Positions 28,066-38,114 of a stretch of DNA of 39,789 bases are shown piece after piece. The stretch's first letter is position 1; every line of letters starts with the position of its first letter. A model generated the notes under the pieces. It was not told the DNA's origin. It was given only the letters and a program-made list of their open reading frames with translations, and searched no databases. The DNA comes from Chitinophagaceae bacterium (GTDB taxonomy: Bacteria > Bacteroidota > Bacteroidia > Chitinophagales > Chitinophagaceae): positions 1 through 39,789 of the forward strand of contig VFKL01000172.1 in the NCBI GenBank assembly GCA_009885535.1, in the 5' to 3' direction. A program made the translations under genes and the position numbers.

Positions 28066-28863
28066 TTGAATAATAAAGGAAGTTACCGATCTAAATTTAA
28101 TGCCAGAAGCGAATCTGTTCCTGCTGATTCAGATGCACCTAAACGCGCATTTGTAAAAATAAATGCAGAAACATTAACTGCTTTTGAGGAAGGTAAAGTG
28201 TTGTTAATTGATAAAACCATGCATTGGACTTCTTTCGATGTAGTTAAAAGTATCCGCAGTTATTTAAAAGTTAGAAAGGTTGGACATGCGGGTACCCTAG
28301 ATCCGCTTGCTACAGGATTGTTGATTATTTGCACTGGGAAATTCACGAAGAAGATTAATGAATTTATGGCTTTGCCAAAAGTGTACACCGGTAGTTTTAC
28401 GCTTGGTGCGATTACACCTACATACGATTTAGAAAGTTTGCCCGAATCACCGAAAGAATTTTCTCATTTTACAACTGATGAAATTACAAATGCTACTTCA
28501 GCTTTTTTAGGTGAAATCGATCAAATACCGCCAATGTACTCCGCCATTAAAAAGCAAGGAATAGCCCTGTACGAATTGGCTCGTAGGGGAGAGGATGTTG
28601 ATTTGTTGCCTCGAAAAATTCACATTCAACAATTTGAAATCACATCAATTGAATTGCCTTTGATTCATTTTAAAATAGAATGTTCAACAGGTACGTATAT
28701 TCGAAGTTTGGCACATGATTTCGGTCAAGCGCTTGGTTGTGGTGCTTTTTTAAGTGCGCTAAGAAGAACCAATATCGGTGAATTTGATGTGAAGGACGGT
28801 ATGTTAATGGATGGTTTTTTGGATATGATTGAGGAAATGCAAAAGGATAATACTGCTCAATAA
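28066..28863 (+). CDS. truB: tRNA pseudouridine(55) synthase
   Basis: KVGHAGTLDPLATGLLIICTGKFTK; PPMYSAIKKQGIALYELARRG; TTG start. Confidence 0.96.
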   Translation: MNNKGSYRSKFNARSESVPADSDAPKRAFVKINAETLTAFEEGKVLLIDKTMHWTSFDVVKSIRSYLKVRKVGHAGTLDPLATGLLIICTGKFTKKINEFMALPKVYTGSFTLGAITPTYDLESLPESPKEFSHFTTDEITNATSAFLGEIDQIPPMYSAIKKQGIALYELARRGEDVDLLPRKIHIQQFEITSIELPLIHFKIECSTGTYIRSLAHDFGQALGCGAFLSALRRTNIGEFDVKDGMLMDGFLDMIEEMQKDNTAQ

Positions 28864-28874
28864 AACTTTTTTCA

Positions 28875-31310
28875 TCAAAAGGAATAACCTATTCCAATCG
28901 TGAAATTAAAATTCTCATAACGCCATTTTTTATAGACGTCATTTTCTCCTCTTGTAAACAGTTTTTTCAACAAATCATTGAAGCCAATATCCGGCATTTT
29001 CCATCCATCATTGATATAATAAAATTCTGGCCGTTTAAATCTAAAGCCGAAGTCCAATCTTAATACAATGTAATTGAAATCTAAGCGCAATCCCGTTCCT
29101 GCTGCTACGCCCAATTGCTGATAAAATGTTTTGAAATTAAATTGAGTGCTATCTGTACTTCCATCAGTTTTTGTACTTCGGATATTCCAGATGTTGCCAA
29201 TATCTGTAAACACTGCGCCACGAAGGGTTAGCGTATTGGGGATAATTCGTGCGATATCATAACGGTATTCGATATTCGCTTCCATTTGCATGTCGCCTGT
29301 TCTGTCGTTAAATATTGTTTTATTTGAAGAATATGGAATTAATGGTCTTCCACCAGGACCAATGCCGCGCACCGGCCAAGCCCTCATACTATTGCTGCCG
29401 CCCCCAAAATATTGTTTAAAAAATGGTAAGGTTCTATTGGTATCAGAGCCCAATAAAGGAACGCCAACCCCAAGAAATCCACGCATTGCCAAGGTTGAAC
29501 GATTGTAAACAATGGTATGTTTTATTTCAAAATCTGTTTTTATGTATCTACGTTTTATTTTTTTGAATACAGGAATCAAACCCCAAGTTAATCCCGATTC
29601 TTCTGTGTTCATTACTATAGTCATTTCCTTTGATAAGGAATTGGGATGAGAAAATTGATTCATGGTTTTTGAAAAACTAACCCGCATGCCATTCACCAAT
29701 GCGGTATTATACGAATAATTTAAAAAGGGATTATCGTTTAATATTTTTCTAAAACTATCACTCGGGTTGAGCAAATTACTATATCCAATATTTATTGGCG
29801 ACCAAACCCATTTCCATTTTTTCCTGTTGATCCCTGTCCAACCTAACCCTGCATTTATAGTTCTTAAATTAAATAAATCAAGTCTTGTATTATACGCAAC
29901 ACCAAGATTGATGAACGTTTCACCATTGTTGTAATTCGACTTTTTATTAAACAAATTTGGTAAGCCTGGATAGATTAATCTTGGAAACGAAGTGGAGTTG
30001 GTATATCCGATTTCATTTGAATTGATAAACTTGTTTTTTACCCCTGAATTATTATTGAATTCAATACCGGCTCTTACATTGTGTGTCATTCGAATTGCTT
30101 CTTTAGCCAAGTTTCTGTTTAACAAAGAAATGTTTCCAGATAACCCAAATAAATTACCTGCTAAAATATTACTCGTATTGCTTGCGGCAGAATAACTTAT
30201 TTCCAGTGCTGTTTCAAACCCCAGCTTTTTTAGTGGAACCAATTCTATGTAAACATCAACTAAATGATTGCTGTCTTTTACATCCATCAATTGAATGTTT
30301 ACAGATTGCCAAACCCCTGATTTAGTAAAGTTATAAATCGTTTGGTTGTAGGCGTTTTGATTAAAAACACTCCCTTTAATTATCTGAAGATTCTGCTCAA
30401 TCAATTTCGTTTTATAAAGAGGATAATGGTATTTTAAATTAAATCTTGAGGTAATTACTTCTTTTAAATTTTTATTGTCAAATTGGTCGCCAGGTCTGTA
30501 ATCAATGAAAACAAAAATATTGTTTACTTTGTATTGTTGTAATCTAGAACTATCTAGAGTGGGATTTAAAGTAAAGGTCAGTCGTATAGTTGGGATGTCT
30601 TTTTTTAATTGTGCTTCGTTTATTAATCGAAGTTGCTCAAAAGGATCACTGTTTAAAGTTGATAACGCTTCTAATGTAGTGTCTCCCAATAATTTCAGTT
30701 CCGATGAAGTGAATTTATAATAACCATTGTTTCTAAAACTATCTACCAGCCTAGATATTTCTGTAATAACGCCAGCTTTAGTAATAGGTTGATTTAATTG
30801 TAGATAACTATCTTTTTCAAATTTTTTGATTAAAGTTTGTAATTCTGGTTTACTGATTTTATAATCGATGCTTTCTACAATGGTGGTTCTGCCTGGCGTA
30901 ATGTTATAATGAACTGTGATTTTTTTATGAAAAGTGTCTGTGTGAAAACCAACATCGGATTGATAATAACCAAGGTGAAATAAAGAGCCACGCATATTTT
31001 CACTAGAAGCGATGGTGTAATTGGTATCGTAAGTAACAGGTTTTTTTAACAATTTTAAAATGCCCCATTTTTTTGTAATTTTTATTTTTGAACTATCTGT
31101 TAATTGGCCGAGCAATCTATTTTCAAGTGTTTTTTTTTCTGATTTGCTAAGTTTGACTTCATTAACTTCGATTTTATTTTTGTAGAGGTAGAATTTATTG
31201 GCAGGTGGATTTTTTACAAATGGTTTTCCGCATGATGCTAAAGCCAATATCCCTAAAAGATATAAAAATCTTGAAAAATAAACTATGTTGAATTTAAAAA
31301 TTGATGGCAT
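28875..31310 (-). CDS. BamA/TamA-family outer membrane protein with lipobox-like N-terminus
   Basis: POTRA-like N-terminal half, C-terminal barrel with FFKQYFGGGSNSMRAWPVRGIGPGG and ending FTIGIGYSF. Confidence 0.85.
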   Translation of the reverse strand: MPSIFKFNIVYFSRFLYLLGILALASCGKPFVKNPPANKFYLYKNKIEVNEVKLSKSEKKTLENRLLGQLTDSSKIKITKKWGILKLLKKPVTYDTNYTIASSENMRGSLFHLGYYQSDVGFHTDTFHKKITVHYNITPGRTTIVESIDYKISKPELQTLIKKFEKDSYLQLNQPITKAGVITEISRLVDSFRNNGYYKFTSSELKLLGDTTLEALSTLNSDPFEQLRLINEAQLKKDIPTIRLTFTLNPTLDSSRLQQYKVNNIFVFIDYRPGDQFDNKNLKEVITSRFNLKYHYPLYKTKLIEQNLQIIKGSVFNQNAYNQTIYNFTKSGVWQSVNIQLMDVKDSNHLVDVYIELVPLKKLGFETALEISYSAASNTSNILAGNLFGLSGNISLLNRNLAKEAIRMTHNVRAGIEFNNNSGVKNKFINSNEIGYTNSTSFPRLIYPGLPNLFNKKSNYNNGETFINLGVAYNTRLDLFNLRTINAGLGWTGINRKKWKWVWSPINIGYSNLLNPSDSFRKILNDNPFLNYSYNTALVNGMRVSFSKTMNQFSHPNSLSKEMTIVMNTEESGLTWGLIPVFKKIKRRYIKTDFEIKHTIVYNRSTLAMRGFLGVGVPLLGSDTNRTLPFFKQYFGGGSNSMRAWPVRGIGPGGRPLIPYSSNKTIFNDRTGDMQMEANIEYRYDIARIIPNTLTLRGAVFTDIGNIWNIRSTKTDGSTDSTQFNFKTFYQQLGVAAGTGLRLDFNYIVLRLDFGFRFKRPEFYYINDGWKMPDIGFNDLLKKLFTRGENDVYKKWRYENFNFTIGIGYSF

Positions 31311-31322
31311 AAATTCTTGTAA

Positions 31323-32072
31323 ATGTTAAGCAAAGCAACAATCAAAGATATTCAAAGTTTACAGCACAAAAAATTTAGAAATGAAAGTAAGGTTTTTGCT
31401 GCCGAAGGGCCAAAGGTTGTTGACGAATTATTAACCACTGGATATTTTGATTGTGAACAGGTTTTTGCAAGCTCAAAATGGAAAGGGTGGCTAGATGAAA
31501 AATTGCTAGTTTCATTAGGCGAAAAAGCACAGCTTATAGAAGAATTTGAACTTGAAAAGATTGCTGCCTATACCACACCCAATCAAGTTGTGGCATTATT
31601 TAAAATACCAGAGGTTTCTTCAATTAAGGCTGAAAAGAATTCAATTACAATTATATTAGATTCCATTCAAGATCCAGGAAATCTGGGAACCATCATCAGA
31701 ACCGCAGACTGGTTTGGCATAAAAAACATTGTTTGTTCAGAAAATACAGTGGATCAATTTAACAATAAGGTAGTACAAAGCACAATGGCCAGTTTAGGAA
31801 GGGTGAAAGTGGGGTACACGAATCTTGAAAAATGGGTTGACGAAAATCACCACGTTCCAATTTTAGCAGCCGTATTGGATGGAAAACCTATTGGCTCTTT
31901 GGCACCAATTAATGAATGTATAATCATGATTGGAAATGAAGCCAATGGATTATCAAAAGCATTAATTGAAAAAGCTGATGAACGGATTACGATTCCAAGA
32001 TTAGGAGCAGCCGAATCGCTTAACGCTGCAGTGGCAACGTCTATTTTCTTGTACGCACTTACAATAAAATAA
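31323..32072 (+). CDS. TrmH/SpoU-family RNA methyltransferase
   Basis: DSIQDPGNLGTIIRTADWFGIKNIVCS; IMIGNEANGLSKALIEKADERITIPRLGAAESLNAAVATSIFLY. Confidence 0.95.
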   Translation: MLSKATIKDIQSLQHKKFRNESKVFAAEGPKVVDELLTTGYFDCEQVFASSKWKGWLDEKLLVSLGEKAQLIEEFELEKIAAYTTPNQVVALFKIPEVSSIKAEKNSITIILDSIQDPGNLGTIIRTADWFGIKNIVCSENTVDQFNNKVVQSTMASLGRVKVGYTNLEKWVDENHHVPILAAVLDGKPIGSLAPINECIIMIGNEANGLSKALIEKADERITIPRLGAAESLNAAVATSIFLYALTIK

Positions 32073-32075
32073 ACT

Positions 32076-33305
32076 TCATCGAAAAGCAATTGCCTTCACC
32101 GGATTTATTTTTTTTATTAAAAAAGTAGGGATGATTAAAGTGATGAAGCATACGATTAATGTAACTACATCTATCAACAAAATTTGCCACCAAACAATCA
32201 TCACCTTTGCCTCAGAAATAAAATAGGCTTCTTCGTTTAATCGTATAAAGCCCGTTTTTATTTGAAGCCAGCATATAAATAATCCAAGAATGGTGCCTAA
32301 AAGAATTCCAATACCCGCAATTAATGTGGCATTGTACAAAAATATTTTCTGGATTTCCCAATTGCCAGCACCCAACGCTTTTAAAATCCCCGACATTTTT
32401 GTTCTTTCTAAAACTAAAATTATCAAACATGTAGTAAGGTTTACGATTGCTACAATCAGCATTATCATCAGTAAAATGTTTTTAATTTGTCCTTGCAAAT
32501 TGAGCCAGTCAAATATGTTTGGGTATATTTCTTTAATGTTTCTACTGTACCAACTTTGTGGTAAATTTTCATAAGTTAATCGGGTTATACTATCAGCTAA
32601 AGTATAATCGTGTAAAAAAATCTCGTAACCAGCAATTTGAGTGGGTTCCCAATTATTTAATCGTCTAATTAAATTCAAATCGCAAATTGCAAAATTCTTA
32701 TCGTATTCATCGATTCCTGTTTTAAATATTCCAGATATTTTTAGTTTTCTTGCATTTCTAGATCCGTCTTCTTTAAAGAAAAATACAATCAAGCTATCGT
32801 TTGTTTTTAAGTTTAATTGCTTTGCAGTAAAAGCACTGACCATCATCTCTTTGCTGTAACCATTGTCTTTAAATTCAATCCAACTTCCAGAAATTAAGAA
32901 ATCACTCATTCTACTAAAGTCAAAACTTTGGTCGATGCCTTTAAGTAGAACGCTTTCAATATCGGAGCCGTATTTAAGTATGGCAGATTTTGTAGCGTAT
33001 CTTTCAACAGATTTTATTGATTTTATTTTTTTAAGATATTGTTCTACTGAATCATTTTTATAGATGGGATATTCTTCTGAAATTCCTCCACTGGTTTCTA
33101 AATTTTGTTGAATTCTAACATGTCCCCAAAAGCTAAATACTTTATTACTGATGGTTTGTTGAAACCCATTTACAAAACTCAATGCCACAATCATTGCAGC
33201 CACACTCATGCAAGTAGCACCAATAGCCAAATTGATGATAAACCTAGAAAAACTTTGTTTGTTTTTTAAGGCGATGCGTTTTGCAATAAAAAGTGATGTA
33301 TTCAA
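32076..33305 (-). CDS. ABC transporter permease, LolC/LolE (FtsX-like) type
   Basis: [48 protein letters not shown]-terminal FtsX region with [26 protein letters not shown]. Confidence 0.88.
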   Translation of the reverse strand: MNTSLFIAKRIALKNKQSFSRFIINLAIGATCMSVAAMIVALSFVNGFQQTISNKVFSFWGHVRIQQNLETSGGISEEYPIYKNDSVEQYLKKIKSIKSVERYATKSAILKYGSDIESVLLKGIDQSFDFSRMSDFLISGSWIEFKDNGYSKEMMVSAFTAKQLNLKTNDSLIVFFFKEDGSRNARKLKISGIFKTGIDEYDKNFAICDLNLIRRLNNWEPTQIAGYEIFLHDYTLADSITRLTYENLPQSWYSRNIKEIYPNIFDWLNLQGQIKNILLMIMLIVAIVNLTTCLIILVLERTKMSGILKALGAGNWEIQKIFLYNATLIAGIGILLGTILGLFICWLQIKTGFIRLNEEAYFISEAKVMIVWWQILLIDVVTLIVCFITLIIPTFLIKKINPVKAIAFR

Positions 33306-33353
33306 TCAGTAATTTTTTGCTATCTTTCAAAAGTAAAATATTTAAGTTACTAA

Positions 33354-34646
33354 ATGAATGTCAATTTTAAACTTGCGGTTATTTTTTTACTGAATTTTTG
33401 TATGAGTGTTACCCTTGTTCACGCACAAGTATCAGAACAGATTTACAAACCCTACATTCGTACGGCTCAGTTGTACGTTTATGGTGATCAACAAAGCTTA
33501 CCGGTTATTGCGCTTAATTCTAATACGAAGTTGGAGTTGGAATTTGATGATATGGACGGCAATTATAAAAATTATTATTACACGTATGTGCTTTGTGATT
33601 ACAATTGGCAACCTGCTAAATTAAGTGCCTTTGATTTTATAAAAGGATTTACGCAAAACCGTATCAATACTTATCGATATTCAAATATTGCGTATAAAAA
33701 ATATACCCATTATCAAGCGTTTTTGCCCGATCAAAATTCGATGCCTTCTAAGTCTGGAAATTATTTGTTGAAAGTTTATTTGGATGGTGATACGTCTAAA
33801 TTGGTTTTTACCAAACCATTTTTAGTGTTTGAGCAAAAAGCAAATATCACCGCTACCGTAGTGCAACCATTCACGCCTGAAAAGTTTTATTCACATCAGC
33901 GGATTCGATTTTCGGCTACTTTGAAAGACGTAAATTCATTTAGTGCTGCACAACAAGTAAAAGCGGTCATCTTGCAAAATAATCGTTGGGATGTGGCAAA
34001 AAAAGACATCGCTCCCACATTTGTTAGGGGAAATGTAATGGAATACAATAGCGAAAGTGTTGGTGTTTTTCCTGCTGGCAAAGAATGGCGTTGGCTGGAT
34101 TTGAGGAGCTTTAGATTGCAAAGTGATAAAGTAAAATCAGGGGAGTATTCGGTTGATAAAGCCGAATTTTATTTGAAAACAGAATTCGATAGAACCGGCG
34201 AACGTTACCTTTATTTTCCTGATTATAATGGCATGTACAATATTGTTACCTACGAAAGCATTAATCCATTTTGGCAAGGTGATTATGCAGACATTCATTT
34301 TTCATTTGCTCGAAAAGATGCACAACCATATTTGGATAAAGATATTTATTTGTTGGCTGCTTTCACAGGTTATGGGCTAAATGATAAATGGAAAATGATA
34401 TACAATACAGAAACGGAAACCTATGAATTAAACACCCCATTAAAACAAGGGTATTATAATTATACGTATGTGGCGGTTGATAAAAAAAATATAAACGATA
34501 AAGTGGAATTGGAAGGAAATTACTGGGAGTCGGAAAACAGCTATACCATTTTGTTGTATTACAAATCATTTACCGATAGAAATGATCAACTCATTGGCGT
34601 TTCAACCATTGATTCCAGATCGGATAAGCCAGGGTTTTCTTTTTAA
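33354..34646 (+). CDS. DUF5103 protein, type IX secretion system plug protein-like
   Basis: LYVYGDQQSLPVIALNSNTKLELEFDDMDGNYKNYYYTYVLCDYNWQPAKLSAFDFIKGFTQNRINTYRYS. Confidence 0.85.
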   Translation: MNVNFKLAVIFLLNFCMSVTLVHAQVSEQIYKPYIRTAQLYVYGDQQSLPVIALNSNTKLELEFDDMDGNYKNYYYTYVLCDYNWQPAKLSAFDFIKGFTQNRINTYRYSNIAYKKYTHYQAFLPDQNSMPSKSGNYLLKVYLDGDTSKLVFTKPFLVFEQKANITATVVQPFTPEKFYSHQRIRFSATLKDVNSFSAAQQVKAVILQNNRWDVAKKDIAPTFVRGNVMEYNSESVGVFPAGKEWRWLDLRSFRLQSDKVKSGEYSVDKAEFYLKTEFDRTGERYLYFPDYNGMYNIVTYESINPFWQGDYADIHFSFARKDAQPYLDKDIYLLAAFTGYGLNDKWKMIYNTETETYELNTPLKQGYYNYTYVAVDKKNINDKVELEGNYWESENSYTILLYYKSFTDRNDQLIGVSTIDSRSDKPGFSF

Positions 34647-34668
34647 AAAGTAAAAAGTAAAAAGTGAA
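34646..34668. repeat. Short A-rich tandem repeat (AAAAAGT)n
   Basis: aaaaagtaaaaagtaaaaagtg directly after the DUF5103 stop codon. Confidence 0.6.
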
Positions 34669-34750
34669 AATTCATGACTGCCTTAGAGAATAAAATTTCG
34701 AAAGTAGTATCATCATTTTTTAATTTTAATTTTGAATTAAAAATTATAAC

Positions 34751-37696
34751 ATGAACAAATTAATCAGCTTTCTATTTTTTGCATTGATGCACACTGGTGT
34801 TCAAGCACAAATAAATTATGTAGAAGACGTGAATCCGTTTATTGGCACTGGTGGACATGGGCACACGTATCCCGGCGCTACATTGCCGCATGGGATGGTA
34901 CAACTTAGTCCAGATACGCGACTTGAAGGTTGGGATGGATGCAGTGGTTATCATTATTCAGATAGTTTTATTTATGGATTTTCGCATACACATCTAAGTG
35001 GTACGGGTTGTAGCGATTATGGCGATGTTTTAATTATGCCAGGAAACGGAATTCCAAATCCCTTGCAATCAAAATATCGTTCTGCATTTAATCACCGTAA
35101 AGAAAAAGCAAGTCCTGGTTATTATGCGGTGCATCTCGAAAAAGATGATATTTATGCAGAATTAACAACAACAGAGCGTGTAGGATATCATCATTACTTA
35201 TTCAATTCAAAAAAAAATAATTTTGTAATCATCGATTTAAAACATCGGGATGAAGTCATTGAATCTTCCATAAAAATTGAAGACAGTGTAACCATCACAG
35301 GATTGAGGCGCAGTAAGGCTTGGGCAAATAATCAGTTCGTTTATTTTGTGATGAAATTTTCTCAGCCGATTAAAAATTGGGGCATTTGGGAAAATGACAT
35401 TGAAGATGAAAAACAAAAAAATGAAGCGTCTGGAAAAAACATCAAAGCATATATCTATTTCGAACGATCTGTTGCGAATGACTTGTTTATAAAAGTGGCC
35501 ATTTCTCCCGTAAGTATAGAAGGTGCAAAAAAAAATCTGGATGCCGAAATTGGAAACCAATCCTTCAACGAAATTAAAAACATTGCAGCACAAAAATGGA
35601 ACCAGGAGCTGTCTAAAATTGATGTAAAATCTACAGATAAAAATCAAAGAAAAATATTTTATACGGCTTTATATCATACCGCCATTGTGCCCAATATCAA
35701 TATGGATGTAGATGGAAGTTATCGTGGTATGGACAATGAAATTCATCAGGCAAAGGGCTTTACATATTATTCTGTGTTTTCTTTATGGGATACGTATCGA
35801 GCTGCGCATCCTTTATACACTATAATTGATAAAAAAAGAACACTGGATTATATCAAAACATTTTTGGTGCAATATCAACAAGGTGGAAGGTTGCCGGTTT
35901 GGGAATTGGCATCTTGCGAAACTGATTGTATGATTGGATATCACAGTGTGCCTGTAATAGTGGATGCATACATGAAAGGCATAACAGATTTTGATACTAA
36001 ATTGGCATTGGAAGCCATGTTGAAATCTGCAAAATGGAATCATTTGGGATTGCCCGCATTTATTAATCAAGGCGTGATAAATATTGAGGATGAACATGAA
36101 AGCGTGAGTAAAAATTTGGAGTATGCTTATGATGATTATTGTATTGCCATTTTTGCAAAATCTTTGGGGGATGATAAAACTTATCATGAGTTTTTAAAAC
36201 GGGCACAAAATTATAAGAATCTATTTGATATTAAAACGGGGTTTATGCGCCCCAGAAAAAATGGCGGTTGGTTAAATCCTTTTGAACCAAGAGAAGTAAA
36301 CAATCATTTTACAGAGGCGAATAGTTGGCAATATTCATTTTGTTTTCCTCAAGATATAAATGGGTACATAAAAATGATTGGAGGTAAGAAAAATCTGGAG
36401 AAAAAGTTAGATGCATTATTTAATGAAAATTCAAAAACAACGGGAAGAGATCAAAGCGACATTACGGGCTTGATTGGTCAATATGCCCATGGGAATGAAC
36501 CAAGTCATCATATTGCGTATTTGTATAATTACACCAATCATCCTTCAAAAACACAATTTTATGCAAATAAAGTAATGAAGGAATTCTATAAAAATGAGCC
36601 AGATGGATTAATTGGAAATGAAGACTGTGGGCAAATGAGTGCTTGGTATGTATTGAGTGCATTGGGTTTTTATCCAGTTACACCTAGTGATAACACATAC
36701 ATGATTGGCTCGCCACAATTTAAAGAAGCAACCATTCATTTGGAAAACGGGAAGCAATTTTTGATAAAAGCGACAGGTGTAAATGAAAAAAATATTTTCG
36801 TACAATCCGCTAATTTAAACACATCAAATAAAAACAATTCGGTAAAATTGAAATTGGATTATTTAAATCATGCAGATATTTCGAATGGTGGAAATTTGGA
36901 TTTTAAAATGGGAGGCAAAAAGAAAAATAGTTTACAAATGGTTGAAATTAAAAAACCATTAAATGAATGGATGGGTGGAAGTTTTGTAGTAAATCCAACG
37001 ATTGAAAGCCGAAATATTTCATTTAGAGATACACAATGGATATCAATAAATACATTCGAGTCAAATGTAAAATTATATTATACCACAGATGGAGCAGAAC
37101 CTTCAATAGAATCTAAATTTTATACCAAGTCGTTTTTGATTGATAAAACCACAAACATTAAAGCTATTGCAATAGATGAAAATGGCAATAAAAGTTTTAT
37201 AACTACGGCTACATTTAAACAATCCATTAATAATTGGGAAGTTAAATTAAACACGCCATTTGAACCACAGTATGAAGGAGGCGGCGCATCGGGTTTGATA
37301 GACGGAATTTACGGAACTACAAATTGGCGAATGGGTAATTGGCAAGGATATCAATTGAATGATTTTGATGCAGTTATTAATTTAAAAGAAGTGAAAAATA
37401 TTTCAAAAGTTACAGCCAGTTTTTTGCAAGATATTCGCCCATGGATTGTAATGCCAAAGCAAGTTTTAGTAGAGGTTTCTTTTGATGGAAAAGAATTTCA
37501 TCAAGTATATAGTGGAACCGATTTTTTAAAGATTGAAGATACAAATCCACAGGTAAAAAAAGTAGAAGCCACATTTAAAAATCAGCCGGTTCAATATATT
37601 CGAGTTATAGCCAAGCAATATGGCAAACTTCCATCTTGGCATGAAGGCGCAGGTGGTGATACGCATTTGTTTGTGGATGAGATTACAGTGGAGTAG
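34751..37696 (+). CDS. GH92 family glycosyl hydrolase (alpha-mannosidase-like) with C-terminal chitobiase-C-like and F5/8-type-C-like region
   Basis: VNPFIGTGGHGHTYPGATLPHGMVQLSPDTR; GYHYSDSFIYGFSHTHLSGTGCSDYGD; YYTTDGAEPSIESKFYTKSF; IRVIAKQYGKLPSWHEGAGGDTHLFVDEITVE. Confidence 0.93.
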   Translation: MNKLISFLFFALMHTGVQAQINYVEDVNPFIGTGGHGHTYPGATLPHGMVQLSPDTRLEGWDGCSGYHYSDSFIYGFSHTHLSGTGCSDYGDVLIMPGNGIPNPLQSKYRSAFNHRKEKASPGYYAVHLEKDDIYAELTTTERVGYHHYLFNSKKNNFVIIDLKHRDEVIESSIKIEDSVTITGLRRSKAWANNQFVYFVMKFSQPIKNWGIWENDIEDEKQKNEASGKNIKAYIYFERSVANDLFIKVAISPVSIEGAKKNLDAEIGNQSFNEIKNIAAQKWNQELSKIDVKSTDKNQRKIFYTALYHTAIVPNINMDVDGSYRGMDNEIHQAKGFTYYSVFSLWDTYRAAHPLYTIIDKKRTLDYIKTFLVQYQQGGRLPVWELASCETDCMIGYHSVPVIVDAYMKGITDFDTKLALEAMLKSAKWNHLGLPAFINQGVINIEDEHESVSKNLEYAYDDYCIAIFAKSLGDDKTYHEFLKRAQNYKNLFDIKTGFMRPRKNGGWLNPFEPREVNNHFTEANSWQYSFCFPQDINGYIKMIGGKKNLEKKLDALFNENSKTTGRDQSDITGLIGQYAHGNEPSHHIAYLYNYTNHPSKTQFYANKVMKEFYKNEPDGLIGNEDCGQMSAWYVLSALGFYPVTPSDNTYMIGSPQFKEATIHLENGKQFLIKATGVNEKNIFVQSANLNTSNKNNSVKLKLDYLNHADISNGGNLDFKMGGKKKNSLQMVEIKKPLNEWMGGSFVVNPTIESRNISFRDTQWISINTFESNVKLYYTTDGAEPSIESKFYTKSFLIDKTTNIKAIAIDENGNKSFITTATFKQSINNWEVKLNTPFEPQYEGGGASGLIDGIYGTTNWRMGNWQGYQLNDFDAVINLKEVKNISKVTASFLQDIRPWIVMPKQVLVEVSFDGKEFHQVYSGTDFLKIEDTNPQVKKVEATFKNQPVQYIRVIAKQYGKLPSWHEGAGGDTHLFVDEITVE

Positions 37697-37705
37697 GAGG
37701 AAGAT

Positions 37706-37741
37706 GTTTGAGAGGTTTAAAACGTTTAAGACGTTTAAGAT
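37706..37741 (+). repeat. 9-bp repeat array, 4 units (GTTTRARNN)
   Basis: gtttgagag|gtttaaaac|gtttaagac|gtttaagat then gttggcattttcgtctgcc. Confidence 0.8.
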
Positions 37742-37753
37742 GTTGGCATTTTC

Positions 37754-37785
37754 GTCTGCCGATGTTGGTGTTTTTACCAATTATC
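37754..37785 (+). repeat. REP-like hairpin copy 6
   Basis: gtctgccGATGTTGGTG-TTTT-TACCAA-t-TATC; the changes keep G.T wobble pairs. Confidence 0.75.
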
Positions 37786-37830
37786 ACACAAAGGAGGTTT
37801 GGGAGGTTTTCAAACTTTCAAATGTTTGCT

Positions 37831-37881
37831 GGCGCCGGTTTCCAAACCGGTGTCTTTTTAAACATTCGGTTTCTAACCGAA
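37831..37881. repeat. Two tandem stem-loops (possible terminator or second repeat family)
   Basis: GGCGCCGGTTT-CC-AAACCGGTGTC (37831-37854) followed by TTTTT; TTCGGTT-TCT-AACCGAA (37865-37881). Confidence 0.65.
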
Positions 37882-37892
37882 AAGATTGAATA

Positions 37893-38069
37893 AACCCGGA
37901 TTTTGCAGTTGGAATCGTGATGAAAGGAAAAAAGGCAATAAAGACGGGTGTTTGAGCCGATTTTTTGGTTGATAACATATTGAAATATGGCAATATCAAA
38001 AAGTCAAGCAAACGCTTGTATTTGCAGCATTTTTTTCTTGTAATAGATTTCAACTGCAAAATTTGGGTT
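37893..38069. mobile_element. MITE-like element with imperfect 24-bp terminal inverted repeats
   Basis: AACCCGGATTTTGCAGTTGGAATC (37893-37916) versus reverse complement of 38046-38069, AACCCAAATTTTGCAGTTGAAATC: 21 of 24 positions match. Confidence 0.5.
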
Positions 38070-38114
38070 AAACCATTAAACAATAAACCAGCGAAGCGAT
38101 TTAAACCTTTTTCC

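Noticed and set aside
35237-36187. Minus-strand ORFs (136 aa and 124 aa) inside the GH92 gene
   Set aside because: Antisense shadows of a clearly coding frame with strong family motifs.
37620-37893. ORFs 37620-37889 and 37708-37893 (…RRLRCWHFRLPMLVFLPIITQ…)
   Set aside because: Overlap the GH92 3' end and translate the nonamer array and REP copy 6.
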